A DNA stretch of 64,000 nucleotides from Bacteroidota bacterium (GTDB lineage: Bacteria > Bacteroidota > Bacteroidia > J057 > JADKCL01), in the NCBI GenBank assembly GCA_016718825.1, contig JADKCL010000016.1, forward strand, positions 62,001 to 126,000. Direction: 5' to 3'. Positions 10,301 to 17,700 of this stretch are shown here, piece by piece. Made by a program: the position numbers and the translations under genes. Each line of letters opens with the position of its first letter. Position 1 is the first letter of the stretch. The notes under the pieces are model-generated. The model was not told the DNA's origin, did no database searches, and saw only the letters and a list, made by a program, of their open reading frames with translations.

Positions 10301-10971
10301 CCGAGCAAAATGTTGTAGCTATGTTCCCAGGCTGGTGGAATAAACACAGATGCAAGCCACTCCTGTTGGCCATCACCCACAGTGTAGTCATTGGAAACAA
10401 CGGCTACATCAATCGCGGAGTTATTGGAGACCGTAACGACATAAGGGCCGTTAACGGTAACTGGAGCGGGAAATGTTGCAAATTTTTCCAATACCCCAAG
10501 TGTCAACGGCGTTTGGGTCGAGTCAATGGTAACCGTGGTTGTAGCCAAAGCTGCGCCGGTTGGCAACGAATCCAAGCCCGCTGAAAACAATTGGCAGGTC
10601 AAAGTCACCGTTTGGCTTGTGGAGGAGTCCACAAATGCATAAAACGTAAATCCATTTACCGTGATCGGTTGCGGAGCCGAATACCACTGACCGATACCGA
10701 CGCCATTGGCGATGTCCAACAAAACAAGGTTGGTGGCCTTTGCAAATGGATACAGCAACGTATCGGGACCGCAGGAGGCCGTCATCAACGGAGCCCCTCC
10801 TCCTCCGCCTTGCGGATTCAACCGCGCATTGGCATTGGACGTTTGGGTCAATGGGCTCAACCCGATGGATTGTCCATTGGGTCGAACGAATGGGTTTGCG
10901 TTTTGGGCAGAAAGTGATAGCGCCCAGAAAGCAGACAAGAGCACAAAAAGACTGCTTAGTGTCTTCCTCAT
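7333..10971 (-). CDS. Giant PKD-repeat cell-surface protein with T9SS sorting domain
   Basis: 1212 residues. A signal peptide ends at LSLSAQ. Residues ~40-270 are a beta-rich region without a recognised family. From ~290 to ~1120 there are 11 PKD domains, each with the W.(F/Y)GDG signature, for example WDFGDGNTSTTQNP. The first is divergent. Of the other ten, nine carry a regular cysteine set (VCL or ACL, then xCGxxTxC, then a closing C at the domain boundary); the last has the first three but no closing cysteine. Residues ~1130-1212 are a type A T9SS domain (VYPNPSAGLFSLRAEL ... GIYILEVNAGGSRVYKNLIVD). PKD arrays act as extended stalks or bind polymers and proteins. I see no catalytic domain, so this may be an adhesin or matrix protein. 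It appears monocistronic. Confidence 0.92.
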   Translation of the reverse strand: MRKTLSSLFVLLSAFWALSLSAQNANPFVRPNGQSIGLSPLTQTSNANARLNPQGGGGGAPLMTASCGPDTLLYPFAKATNLVLLDIANGVGIGQWYSAPQPITVNGFTFYAFVDSSTSQTVTLTCQLFSAGLDSLPTGAALATTTVTIDSTQTPLTLGVLEKFATFPAPVTVNGPYVVTVSNNSAIDVAVVSNDYTVGDGQQEWLASVFIPPAWEHSYNILLGASLLDADFMLLPHVTYSITSSFTPTNATACTGTPMSWTNTSSPVLFDRFYNIDAFNVFWAGNPDSSFSWNYGDGSPAEYQIDGAHTYTVAGSYTVTLSDTMFGWTTGCTDQSTGTVTINSGVPVVANFANAPAGLTVSFVDLSTNGPTTWAWDFGDGNTSTTQNPNHTYAANGTYTVCLIASNACGSDTFCTSLSVAGCVPPVANWTSVTAGLTVNFSDLTTNTPTTWSWDFGDGSPLGTTQNPSHTYATVGTFTVCLIATNICGTDTICFPINTGCNSPVAGFTRIPTNLSVAFTDVSSGTPTSWLWDFGDGNTSTLQNPTHVYAASGTYNVCLTATNTCGSNTTCTVITVSCPAPVASFSFTNTGLTLNLTSTSTGNPTTYAWTFGDGGTSTVQNPTHVYVQGGTYQVCLTITSACGTHTLCQNITLNCPLPSSNFSFTNINLAYNFSDLTTGVPTSWSWDFGDGGTSTLQNPSHTYANTGTYNVCLVTTNSCGNDTTCQAVSVLCPQPTANFSTTMNQLVVSFGDLTGGNPTGWTWVFGDGTPNSIQSNPTHTYAAPGVYQVCLTAVNACGSNTFCQSITVSCPAPNANFNFSTNANIGSFTNQTTGGGSTTYTWDFGDGTTSTATNPIHAFTTVGTFNVCLISTSVCGSDTVCRPVIISCVPPTANFTFLVQNDSTVGFTNGASPNSQGWTWTFGDGSPSTTQANPTHVYPAAGTYTVCLYVSNSCGFDTLCQTVTITCSMPTAGYVAQVTNSVATFNDVSIGAQSWFWNFGDGITSTLQSPTHTYTQSGIYNACLTVTNFCGTNTSCQNLVIACNAPVPQFNFVFGTSTVGFTDLSVNSPTTWFWAFGDGSVSTQQNPSHGYLFAGQYYVCLTASNACGSASFCQWINVTVVGQEDAVFVDGSLNVYPNPSAGLFSLRAELSKAADVQLRVTNLVGQEVWQMQAGRQVGTMNSEIDLRNMAKGIYILEVNAGGSRVYKNLIVD

Positions 10972-11178
10972 ATCCTTTAATTTTTACTCGAAAAAGGCGG
11001 GGGTTGACTTCTTGATGATCCCACCTTGGTTAAAACCGTTAATTTAGCCTTTGTCCAACAATATACCAAAGAACATCCCCATTACCGAATCAGCGAATGC
11101 CTCCCACAAGACGGGATTTTGCATCAACTGCCATTTTTGAAGGCTGAACGGTGGTGAGGAGATACCCCACAAAAAAGA

Positions 11179-11217
11179 GACGTGTTTGAATGCAGGTCAC
11201 CTGCATTCAAACACGTC
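11179..11217 (-). terminator. Strong intrinsic terminator of the DUF4197 gene
   Basis: A perfect 19-bp inverted repeat with a 1-nt centre (arms 11179-11197 and 11199-11217), followed on the minus strand by TCTCTTTTTTG. It lies 23 nt past the DUF4197 stop. This is the clearest intrinsic terminator in the window. Confidence 0.85.
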
Positions 11218-11240
11218 ATGGAAGCCTGCAAACGTCTTCC

Positions 11241-11954
11241 TTATTTTCCTACAGATCCAAAAACCTTTTGCAGCAAATCAGTGACCCTTGCCGCAGGGTT
11301 CGTCCGAATTTTCTTCTCCTCCCCTGCCAACTTCAAGAATAAGCCATCAAGCGCCTTGCCCGTGGTATACTTGACCAAATCGGTCTCGACTTTGGTCACC
11401 AGTGGAATCTTGTTGTAGGTTGAAGTGATGTCCGTCCAGTATTTGGTCGCATTGCAAGTATTCAATGCATTGGAAATCACAGGTGTAAACTTCGAAGTCA
11501 ATGCAGGTGTTGTTTTCCCTTTGAAGTACTCCGTTGCTGCATTGTCTGGACCGCTGAGGATGTTGCGCGCATCTGCGAATGTCATTTGCTTCACTGCATC
11601 CACAAAAATCGGTTTGGCCTCTGCAGCAGCCTTTTCAGCAGAACGGTTGAGCGTTACGACAAAATCGTCGACCAACTTGTTCATTCCAAGTTGACGCAGC
11701 TTGTCTGCAGCGCGCTGTGCCTCCTGAGGAAAAAGTATTTTCACCATGGCATCGCCCATGTACCCATCGGTTTTATTCAATATTCCCACGGCATTGCCGG
11801 TTCCAACCTCAAGTGCCTGCTTAAGACCAGCGATGATCTCGCTATCGGTAAGTGCGGCGGGCGTGTTGATTGAATTTTGGATCGAAGTCAAGGTATCGCA
11901 GCTCATCCAACTGAGTGTGATGATTGCAAAAAGAATTAAAAGGTACTTTTTCAT
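11241..11954 (-). CDS. DUF4197 family lipoprotein
   Basis: 237 residues. MKKYLLILFAIITLSWMSC is a lipoprotein signal with the modified cysteine at position 19. The rest is mostly helical and fits DUF4197: LTDSEIIAGLKQALEVGTGNAV near the start, ILFPQEAQRAADKLRQLGM, FADARNILSGPDNAATEYFK, and the C-terminal GKALDGLFLKLAGEEKKIR. DUF4197 proteins are envelope proteins of unknown biochemical role found across proteobacteria and Bacteroidota. The gene stands alone, with its own promoter (11977-11984) and a strong terminator (11179-11217). Confidence 0.9.
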   Translation of the reverse strand: MKKYLLILFAIITLSWMSCDTLTSIQNSINTPAALTDSEIIAGLKQALEVGTGNAVGILNKTDGYMGDAMVKILFPQEAQRAADKLRQLGMNKLVDDFVVTLNRSAEKAAAEAKPIFVDAVKQMTFADARNILSGPDNAATEYFKGKTTPALTSKFTPVISNALNTCNATKYWTDITSTYNKIPLVTKVETDLVKYTTGKALDGLFLKLAGEEKKIRTNPAARVTDLLQKVFGSVGK

Positions 11955-11976
11955 CTACGTTTCATGTTTTCAAGTT

Positions 11977-11984
11977 CAAAAATA
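11977..11984 (-). promoter_or_regulatory. Promoter -7 element (TATTTTTG) for the DUF4197 gene
   Basis: TATTTTTG on the minus strand, ending 22 nt before the start codon, matches TAnnTTTG. No well-placed -33 TTTG is visible. Confidence 0.5.
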
Positions 11985-12143
11985 GCAAGTATCAAAGATC
12001 ATACCATATCCTCGCTTCAGCAAATCAGAATACGCACAGCTTAGCTTCCATTAGGATCCCACGATCCGGAGCCAACCGCCAAAACCATTGGACCGGCGTC
12101 TGCAGCCCTATCTGCGCATACAGTTAGGCTTGAAAAAGAACAA

Positions 12144-12170
12144 GGCCTTTCCCCGTTTAGGAGAAAGGCC
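12144..12170 (-). terminator. Terminator of the thrS-infC-rpmI-rplT operon
   Basis: On the minus strand, an 8-bp stem (GGCCTTTC/GAAAGGCC) with an 11-nt loop is followed by TTGTTCTTTTT. It lies 25 nt past the rplT stop and closes the leftward operon. Confidence 0.75.
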
Positions 12171-12195
12171 ATGTTTTGTATTCATTCCTAAGGAA

Positions 12196-12543
12196 TCAGC
12201 TCTTTGCTGCATCCACGACAGCCTTGAAGGCATCGGCGTGGTTCATTGCGAGGTCGGCAAGAACCTTACGGTTCAATTCGATTCCTTTTTTGGAGAGGCT
12301 TCCCATCAAAACGCTGTAGCTCAAGCCGTGGGCACGGGCACCTGCGTTGATCCTTGCGATCCACAAGCCGCGGAAGCTACGCTTCTTGGCTTTGCGGTCA
12401 CGGTAAGCAAACACCAAGCCTTTTTCGACCTGATTCTTGGCTACCGTCCAAACATTCTTTTTACGTCCGAAGTAGCCCTTGGCCATCTTCAGGATTTTTT
12501 TCCTCCGTTGCTTGGAGGCGACTGCGTTTACACTACGTGGCAT
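12196..12543 (-). CDS. rplT: 50S ribosomal protein L20
   Basis: 115 residues, the usual L20 length. It starts MPRSVNAVASKQRRKKILK and has the family core AKGYFGRKKNVWTVAKNQVEKG, the Arg-rich YRDRKAKKRSFRGLWIARINAGARAHG, and a C-terminal NRKVLADLA. L20 binds 23S rRNA early in large-subunit assembly. It is the last gene of thrS-infC-rpmI-rplT, 93 nt after rpmI. In other bacteria L20 represses its own operon by binding the leader. I did not identify a matching RNA structure in the gap here. Confidence 0.98.
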   Translation of the reverse strand: MPRSVNAVASKQRRKKILKMAKGYFGRKKNVWTVAKNQVEKGLVFAYRDRKAKKRSFRGLWIARINAGARAHGLSYSVLMGSLSKKGIELNRKVLADLAMNHADAFKAVVDAAKS

Positions 12544-12636
12544 AGTCTTTTTTTTGCGGCTCTTGAAGTGGCATTAGGATGTTTAAATCCTGGATGCTCT
12601 CGGGGGTACTCCAGTCACCAATTTTTGTTGAAAATT

Positions 12637-12831
12637 TTACAAACCGAGAAGGTTTTTCATCCTTCCTGCGTCCGAGGGGTGTACCATCGTGAGTTTCTGC
12701 AGGTTACGCTTCCGCTTTTTTGACTTTTTGGTCAAAATGTGATTTGCGAATGCGTGCGCACGCTTCAACTCGCCCGATGCGGTAACTTTAAACCTCTTGG
12801 CCGCTGCACGATTGGTTTTTACTTTGGGCAT
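12637..12831 (-). CDS. rpmI: 50S ribosomal protein L35
   Basis: 64 residues, very basic: MPKVKTNRAAAKRFKVTASG, then KRAHAFANHILTKKSKKRKR, ending in MKNLLGL. The frame stays open upstream to 13026 but overlaps infC there. ATG 12829-12831 gives the standard L35 N-terminus, so the longer version is rejected. It sits between infC (22 nt upstream) and rplT. Confidence 0.98.
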   Translation of the reverse strand: MPKVKTNRAAAKRFKVTASGELKRAHAFANHILTKKSKKRKRNLQKLTMVHPSDAGRMKNLLGL

Positions 12832-12853
12832 AACTAAATGTATTGATACAAAA

Positions 12854-13402
12854 TTATTTCGGTTTTGGTAACCCAGCCTTGGGCGTGAGGATGATATACA
12901 TCCGCTTGCCTTCCAACTTGGGGAGCATCTCAACTTTTCCGATATCGGAAAGCTCATCTGCAAACTCCAACAAGAGAACCTTGCCACGGTCGGTATAGAC
13001 GATCGAGCGGCCACGGAAATGGACAAAGGCTTTCACCTTGTTGCCCTCTTCCAAGAACTTCCTAGCGTGATTGAGTTTGAAATTGAAGTCGTGCGAGTCG
13101 GTGTTGGGTCCGAAACGGATCTCCTTCATCTCGACAATGTGCTGCTTCTTTTTCTTCTCCTTCTCACGCTTGCTCTGCTCGTACTTGAACTTGGTGTATT
13201 CAATGATACGACAGATCGGAGGATCTTGCGCGGCGTTGATTTCGACCAAATCCATAGACCTTGACTCAGCCAAGAGCAAGGCCTTACGGGTGTTCATCAC
13301 ACCGTTTTCTTCTTCCGTTTCGCCCCCAACGATCCTTACCTCGGGAACTGCAATCTCATTGTTGATCCGGTGCAATCTTTTGCGCCGAGATCTACCCGCC
13401 AT
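12854..13402 (-). CDS. infC: Translation initiation factor IF-3
   Basis: 182 residues. The N-domain has HRINNEIAVPEVRIV and ALLLAESRSMDLVEINAAQ; the C-domain has KEIRFGPNTDSHDFNFKL and FLEEGNKVKAFVHFRGR. IF-3 keeps the 30S subunit free and checks the start codon. Here the start is a normal ATG (13400-13402) rather than the rare AUU used in enterobacteria for autoregulation. It lies 35 nt after thrS and 22 nt before rpmI. Few genes in this window have a visible Shine-Dalgarno, as is usual for the phylum. Confidence 0.98.
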   Translation of the reverse strand: MAGRSRRKRLHRINNEIAVPEVRIVGGETEEENGVMNTRKALLLAESRSMDLVEINAAQDPPICRIIEYTKFKYEQSKREKEKKKKQHIVEMKEIRFGPNTDSHDFNFKLNHARKFLEEGNKVKAFVHFRGRSIVYTDRGKVLLLEFADELSDIGKVEMLPKLEGKRMYIILTPKAGLPKPK

Positions 13403-13437
13403 GGGGCCACTTTCTCTTGCGATATTCTTAGAAAAAT

Positions 13438-15387
13438 TTAATTCAACTTCAATGACCTCTTGACATCATCGGCAATCATGGCTGCAAAAGCCTCGGCCGA
13501 CATCTGTCCAATATCCCCATGTTTGTGTTTTCTCACCGCTAAAAGATGGCTTTCTTCCTCCTTTTCGCCCAACACAACCATATAAGGCACTTTCCTGACT
13601 TCAGCGTCGCGAATCTTACGACCCACTTTTTCACCGCGTTCATCAAGAACGGCCCGAATATCCAACTTTTTTAGTTCTTGCAAAACTTTTTCCGCATAAT
13701 TATTGAAACGTTCGCTGATTGGGAGGATCGCAACCTGCTCCGTTGCAAGCCAAATCGGAAGCTCCCCGCCCGTGTGTTCCAACAATACCGCCACAAAACG
13801 CTCCATCGAGCCAAACGGTGCACGGTGAATCATCACCGGCCGATGCATCTGATTGTCAGCGCCTACATACTCCAAACCAAAGCGCTCCGGCAGGTTGTAG
13901 TCGACCTGGATCGTACCCAATTGCCAAGGGCGACCCAAGGCGTCGGTGATCATGAAATCCAACTTCGGGCCGTAAAATGCAGCCTCGCCTTCGACTTGAA
14001 TTGTTTTCAGGCCCTTTTCAGCCGATGCCTCGATAATCGCGGTCTCAGCCTTTTCCCACAACTCATCCGAACCAATGTACTTGGTCTTGTTCTTGGGATC
14101 GCGCAAGCTGATCTGCGCACTGAAATCGTTGAATTCCAGCGTCGAAAAAATATACAACACCAAGTCGATCACCTTCTTGAATTCATCCTTCAACTGATCG
14201 GGACGGCAAAACAAGTGGGCATCGTCCTGGGTGAAGCCACGTACGCGGGTGAGTCCATGCAACTCTCCATGCTGCTCGTAGCGATAGACCGTACCAAATT
14301 CGGCAAAGCGAATAGGGAGGTCCTTGTAGCTACGCGGCTTGGTCTTGTAAATCTCGCAGTGATGCGGGCAATTCATCGGCTTCAGCATGTATTCCTCGCC
14401 CTCGTGTGGGGTGTGGATCGGCTGAAAGCTATCCTTGCCATATTTATCCCAGTGACCGGAGGTCACATACAGATCTTTCTTGCCAATGTTGGGCGTGATA
14501 ACAGGCAAATAGCCTGCCTCTGCTTGCTTGCGCTTCAGAAAATCCTCCAACCGGTGGCGCAACATGGCCCCGTTGGGTAGCCACAAAGGCAGCCCCATGC
14601 CGACCAATTCGCTGAAGGCAAAGATTTCCATCTCCTTGCCCAACTTGCGGTGGTCACGCGCCTTGGCCATTTCCATGCGCGTGTTGTATTCCTCAAGGTC
14701 GCTCGCCTTAGGGAAAGTGATGCCGTAGATGCGCGTGAGCTGCGGGCGGGTTTCGTCGCCCAAAAAGTAAGCGCCCGACATCTTGGTGAGCTTTACCGCC
14801 TTGATGATCTTGCTCGTAGGCACGTGAGGACCTTTGCACAAATCGACAAACTTGCCGCTTTCGTAGAAGGTAATTGTGTCGTCGTCAGCAAGACGCTCGA
14901 TCAATTCGACCTTGTATTCGTTGCCTTTTTCACGGTAATAATCTACCGCAAACTGCTTGGTGACCTCTTTGCGGGTAAACACCTCCCCTTCGCGGGCAAG
15001 CTCCATGAAGGTTTTCTCCACCTTGGCAAAGTCATCGCTGCCAAAGGAATACTTCCCAAAGTCAATGTCGTAATAAAAGCCTTCCTTGATCGGAGGGCCA
15101 TAGGCGAGTTTGATGCCTGGATAATGCACCTCCAAAGCCTCGGCCATGATGTGCGCCGAGGAATGCCAGAATGTGTATTGTCCCTCCGAATCGTCCCATG
15201 TAGCAAACTTGACCGCGCTGTCCTTTGTAATCGGACGGCTCAAGTCCCAGATGTCGCCGTCCACCACGGCGGAGATGGTCTTGCGAAGAAGTCCTTCTGA
15301 AATACTCTTGGCGATGTCGGCGCCGGTGACTCCTGCTTCGTACTGACGTTGACTTCCGTCGGGCAGGGTGATCGAAATCTGACTCAT
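13438..15387 (-). CDS. thrS: Threonyl-tRNA synthetase
   Basis: 649 residues, full length. Domains in order: TGS (1-60), editing domain with HSSAHIMAEAL (HxxxH) and its later Cys/His pair, class II catalytic core with zinc-binding MNCPHHCEIYK, motif 2 (RFAEFGTVYRYEQHGELHGL), RVRGFTQDDAHLFC, motif 3 (GSMERFVAVLLEHTGG), then the anticodon-binding domain (VAILPISERFNNYAEKV). It charges tRNA-Thr and clears Ser-tRNA-Thr. It is the first gene of thrS-infC-rpmI-rplT, a widely conserved order. A promoter candidate lies at 15412-15419, with a leader of only ~20 nt, so there is no room for a T-box or long leader control. Confidence 0.98.
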   Translation of the reverse strand: MSQISITLPDGSQRQYEAGVTGADIAKSISEGLLRKTISAVVDGDIWDLSRPITKDSAVKFATWDDSEGQYTFWHSSAHIMAEALEVHYPGIKLAYGPPIKEGFYYDIDFGKYSFGSDDFAKVEKTFMELAREGEVFTRKEVTKQFAVDYYREKGNEYKVELIERLADDDTITFYESGKFVDLCKGPHVPTSKIIKAVKLTKMSGAYFLGDETRPQLTRIYGITFPKASDLEEYNTRMEMAKARDHRKLGKEMEIFAFSELVGMGLPLWLPNGAMLRHRLEDFLKRKQAEAGYLPVITPNIGKKDLYVTSGHWDKYGKDSFQPIHTPHEGEEYMLKPMNCPHHCEIYKTKPRSYKDLPIRFAEFGTVYRYEQHGELHGLTRVRGFTQDDAHLFCRPDQLKDEFKKVIDLVLYIFSTLEFNDFSAQISLRDPKNKTKYIGSDELWEKAETAIIEASAEKGLKTIQVEGEAAFYGPKLDFMITDALGRPWQLGTIQVDYNLPERFGLEYVGADNQMHRPVMIHRAPFGSMERFVAVLLEHTGGELPIWLATEQVAILPISERFNNYAEKVLQELKKLDIRAVLDERGEKVGRKIRDAEVRKVPYMVVLGEKEEESHLLAVRKHKHGDIGQMSAEAFAAMIADDVKRSLKLN

Positions 15388-15411
15388 GGTAAAATTCTAA
15401 AATTCGGAGTG

Positions 15412-15419
15412 CAAAGTTA
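15412..15419 (-). promoter_or_regulatory. Promoter -7 element (TAACTTTG) of the thrS operon
   Basis: TAACTTTG on the minus strand ends 24 nt before the thrS ATG and matches TAnnTTTG. The -33 box is not evident. Confidence 0.55.
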
Positions 15420-15504
15420 GTGGATAATACTAAAAGGAGCGTGAAATGAAAGCACGAAATTGATATTTTACCTCCGAATGTGAGACAAGCGTGGATTCAC
15501 CGCG

Positions 15505-16776
15505 TCATTCGACCAGACCAATGTGATTGGGAAGCGTCAGCTTGAAGGTCGTCCCCTGCCCCACCTCACTTTCAAGCGCAACGCTTCCACCCAACTTCTG
15601 CAAAACTTCCGCTACAATATAAAGACCTAATCCTGAACCGAATGCATCATGTGTAGCCCGGAAAAACATATCAAAAAGACGCTCCCGGTGCTCGGCACGA
15701 ATCCCCTTGCCATTGTCCGAAACTTCAATGAGGATTTGCCTTGGCGTCACATTAACCTCAATTCCAGCCCGACAGGCAATCTTTTGAGGGTCTCTGTATT
15801 TGATCGAATTGGAAAGCAGGTGATGGATCAGCATTTTTATCCTGATCGGATCCGAAATCCATTCGCAGCTTTGGACCACCCGAAGATTTACTTGAACAAC
15901 GTTTTCGGGATCAAGATAATGCAAGTCCTCCGTCGTTTGCGTCACAATTTCTGAAATGTCAACCTTGGCCTTGGACAATTCTGTGCGCGCATTGATGCTA
16001 TAATCGCTGATCTCCCGGATGAAGGTATCGAGCTTCACGGCTGATTTCTCCATGAGCTCCAAATACATTGCTGTCGCCGGCGAATTGTCCTCCGCCGCAG
16101 CAAGTGAATGCAGACCCAACAGGGATGTCACCGGACCGCGCATTTCGTGGGAAGCACGGTAGACAAAGTGGTCGAGTTCTGTATTGGTTTTGTCGAGTTC
16201 TGAGTTTTTGATCCGCAGTGCAGATTCAGTTTCCGCCAACGAAGTGATTTCAATGCCGCAGCCAAGCATGAGGTCCATCGAACCATCTGCGCGATAAATG
16301 GGGCACAAGGTGCGCAGAAATGCACGTTTTTCGCCCTTTGCGTTGGTCAGGTCTTCCCTGAAGGAAACCATTTCGCCTTTGGCAAGCACACCTTGATATA
16401 AAACGTACCGATTTTCCGCGATTCTGGGATCGAGGCCTCTGTGCGCGCAGTATTCAAATTCGTTGTGGCCAATCATCCATTTCCGCAACTTCTCGTCCTT
16501 TACAGCGCTATGGTTGAGAAAGGCATATTTGAAGTCCTGATCAAAAATCGCGATGTCAATGGGAATGTGATTGAGCACCTTTTCCAGAAAATCAGTCGAT
16601 CTTTCTCTCGCAGCGGACTCCCTCCGTTGAAGGGTTTCGGCTAGATGATTGACTTCGGTTGCAATGGCATCAATTTGTGGATCAGCACTTTCAAGAAAAA
16701 TCCTGGCGTCATAATCACCGGAATTCACTTTCCTCAATGCCTCCAATAGTTGTGAAAGTGCCGCCTCGTCAGCCAT
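15505..16776 (-). CDS. Orphan PAS-domain sensor histidine kinase, soluble
   Basis: 423 residues without signal peptide or membrane helix, so probably cytoplasmic. A short HAMP-like helical segment (residues ~1-50) leads to a PAS domain (~60-180, LEKVLNHIPIDIAIFDQDFK) with CAHRGLDP in the ligand pocket. A coiled coil and a HisKA motif (YRASHEMRGPVTSLLGL) follow. The ATPase domain has an intact N-box (LLSNSIKYRD), DNGKGI, and GSGLGLYIVAEV. The dimerisation region closely resembles that of the propeller kinase at 1961-5677, but here the N-box asparagine is present. No response regulator lies next to it. Confidence 0.92.
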   Translation of the reverse strand: MADEAALSQLLEALRKVNSGDYDARIFLESADPQIDAIATEVNHLAETLQRRESAARERSTDFLEKVLNHIPIDIAIFDQDFKYAFLNHSAVKDEKLRKWMIGHNEFEYCAHRGLDPRIAENRYVLYQGVLAKGEMVSFREDLTNAKGEKRAFLRTLCPIYRADGSMDLMLGCGIEITSLAETESALRIKNSELDKTNTELDHFVYRASHEMRGPVTSLLGLHSLAAAEDNSPATAMYLELMEKSAVKLDTFIREISDYSINARTELSKAKVDISEIVTQTTEDLHYLDPENVVQVNLRVVQSCEWISDPIRIKMLIHHLLSNSIKYRDPQKIACRAGIEVNVTPRQILIEVSDNGKGIRAEHRERLFDMFFRATHDAFGSGLGLYIVAEVLQKLGGSVALESEVGQGTTFKLTLPNHIGLVE

Positions 16777-16914
16777 TTGTCGTGTGATCTTTAGGAAGCT
16801 GCAAATAAAGGAATGGTGTCTTGATTTCCAATGTCGCCATGGTACGATAGTGGATTTACAAGTTGTGAAATCGTCTCTAGCGCGCTATTTTTCCATTCAA
16901 AGCAGATTCAAGTC

Positions 16915-17313
16915 ATGCGGGAAGAAGTTGCGAAAATCATCGAAGCCTACGAAAACGGGGAAATGGACCTAGAAAATGCTGTTGCCCGGCTCTCTGCTGT
17001 CACCAACAAAGAAGTAACTCCTTTTCAATTGGATTCATATCCTTCTTATCAAAGCACAGAGGACTTCATTCAAATTTTGACGCTGAAACCAATCAAAAAT
17101 TGGAAGAAGATCGACGATGCACGAGCGCGAGACCTGATTGTTGAGATGTACGAGAAGATCGAAAGCCATGTAGTCCAGGCACGCAACGGTGAGGCACTCG
17201 AAAAACGATTTGGAAAACCTGCGGGCTTCGTCCGCGATCTGATCGTCGTTCAGGAAATGGACGTCGAAGACATCCTCAGAGAACTCAAAAAGGATACTGT
17301 AATCCGACTATGA
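16915..17313 (+). CDS. Hypothetical protein, 132 aa, helical
   Basis: I do not recognise a family. The frame is open from 16831, but ATG 16915 starts a well-composed helical protein (MREEVAKIIEAYENGEMDLE) rich in charged residues. The middle has a YPSYQSTEDFIQIL segment, and the end (DVEDILRELKKDTVIRL) is amphipathic. There is no signal peptide, so it is cytoplasmic. It is transcribed away from the histidine kinase (138 nt apart), so it may share a divergent control region with it. Any functional link is a guess. Confidence 0.6.
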   Translation: MREEVAKIIEAYENGEMDLENAVARLSAVTNKEVTPFQLDSYPSYQSTEDFIQILTLKPIKNWKKIDDARARDLIVEMYEKIESHVVQARNGEALEKRFGKPAGFVRDLIVVQEMDVEDILRELKKDTVIRL

Positions 17314-17700
17314 CCTTTAATCCAGTTTTTTTGCATCTCAGATTAGATTCACGAGCCAATTCGTGAGGAATTGTCCGCCAAATGCAAAAATGATATTTAT
17401 CAGTGTCCGTCGAATTCACTGAGAGAATCCTGACAGCCAAACAAGGCAATACTTCCATTTCCCTATTCACGGTGGGCATTGACTCACAGATTGACACAGA
17501 TTTTGTCTTTGAGCTGCCAGTTTACAACGACGCAACAGGGAACCTTATCGATTGGCGGCCAATCTTTCACTTTCTTACATCGCTTTCCAACGCCGACAAC
17601 GTCTTTTTTTTCATTGCTTGCACGATTGCTTCGCAATTCTCAATTCGTAATTCTAACTTTGCACCGCCGTAAAAAGGCTGGACTACTTATTTAGAAAGTC
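17314..17700. other. Intergenic region upstream of leucine dehydrogenase
   Basis: 387 nt. Short frames exist, but their translations look unlike genes. A 15-nt near-palindrome, GATTGGC-G-GCCAATC (17550-17564), lies about 90 nt upstream of the promoter element and could be an operator. Otherwise I see nothing. Confidence 0.4.
17654..17661 (+). promoter_or_regulatory. Promoter -7 element (TAACTTTG) for leucine dehydrogenase
   Basis: TAACTTTG, 39 nt before the ATG, matches TAnnTTTG. The nearest upstream TTG is 25 nt away, a little beyond the usual 17-23 nt. Confidence 0.42.

Noticed and set aside
12832..13026. N-terminal extension of rpmI
   Set aside because: The frame overlaps infC, and the standard L35 start is at 12831.
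13678..14580. 300-codon plus-strand frame
   Set aside because: Antisense to thrS; no recognisable domain.
17403..17672. 89-codon plus-strand frame before leucine dehydrogenase
   Set aside because: No family, no start context, and the composition shifts to a hydrophobic tail overlapping the promoter region.
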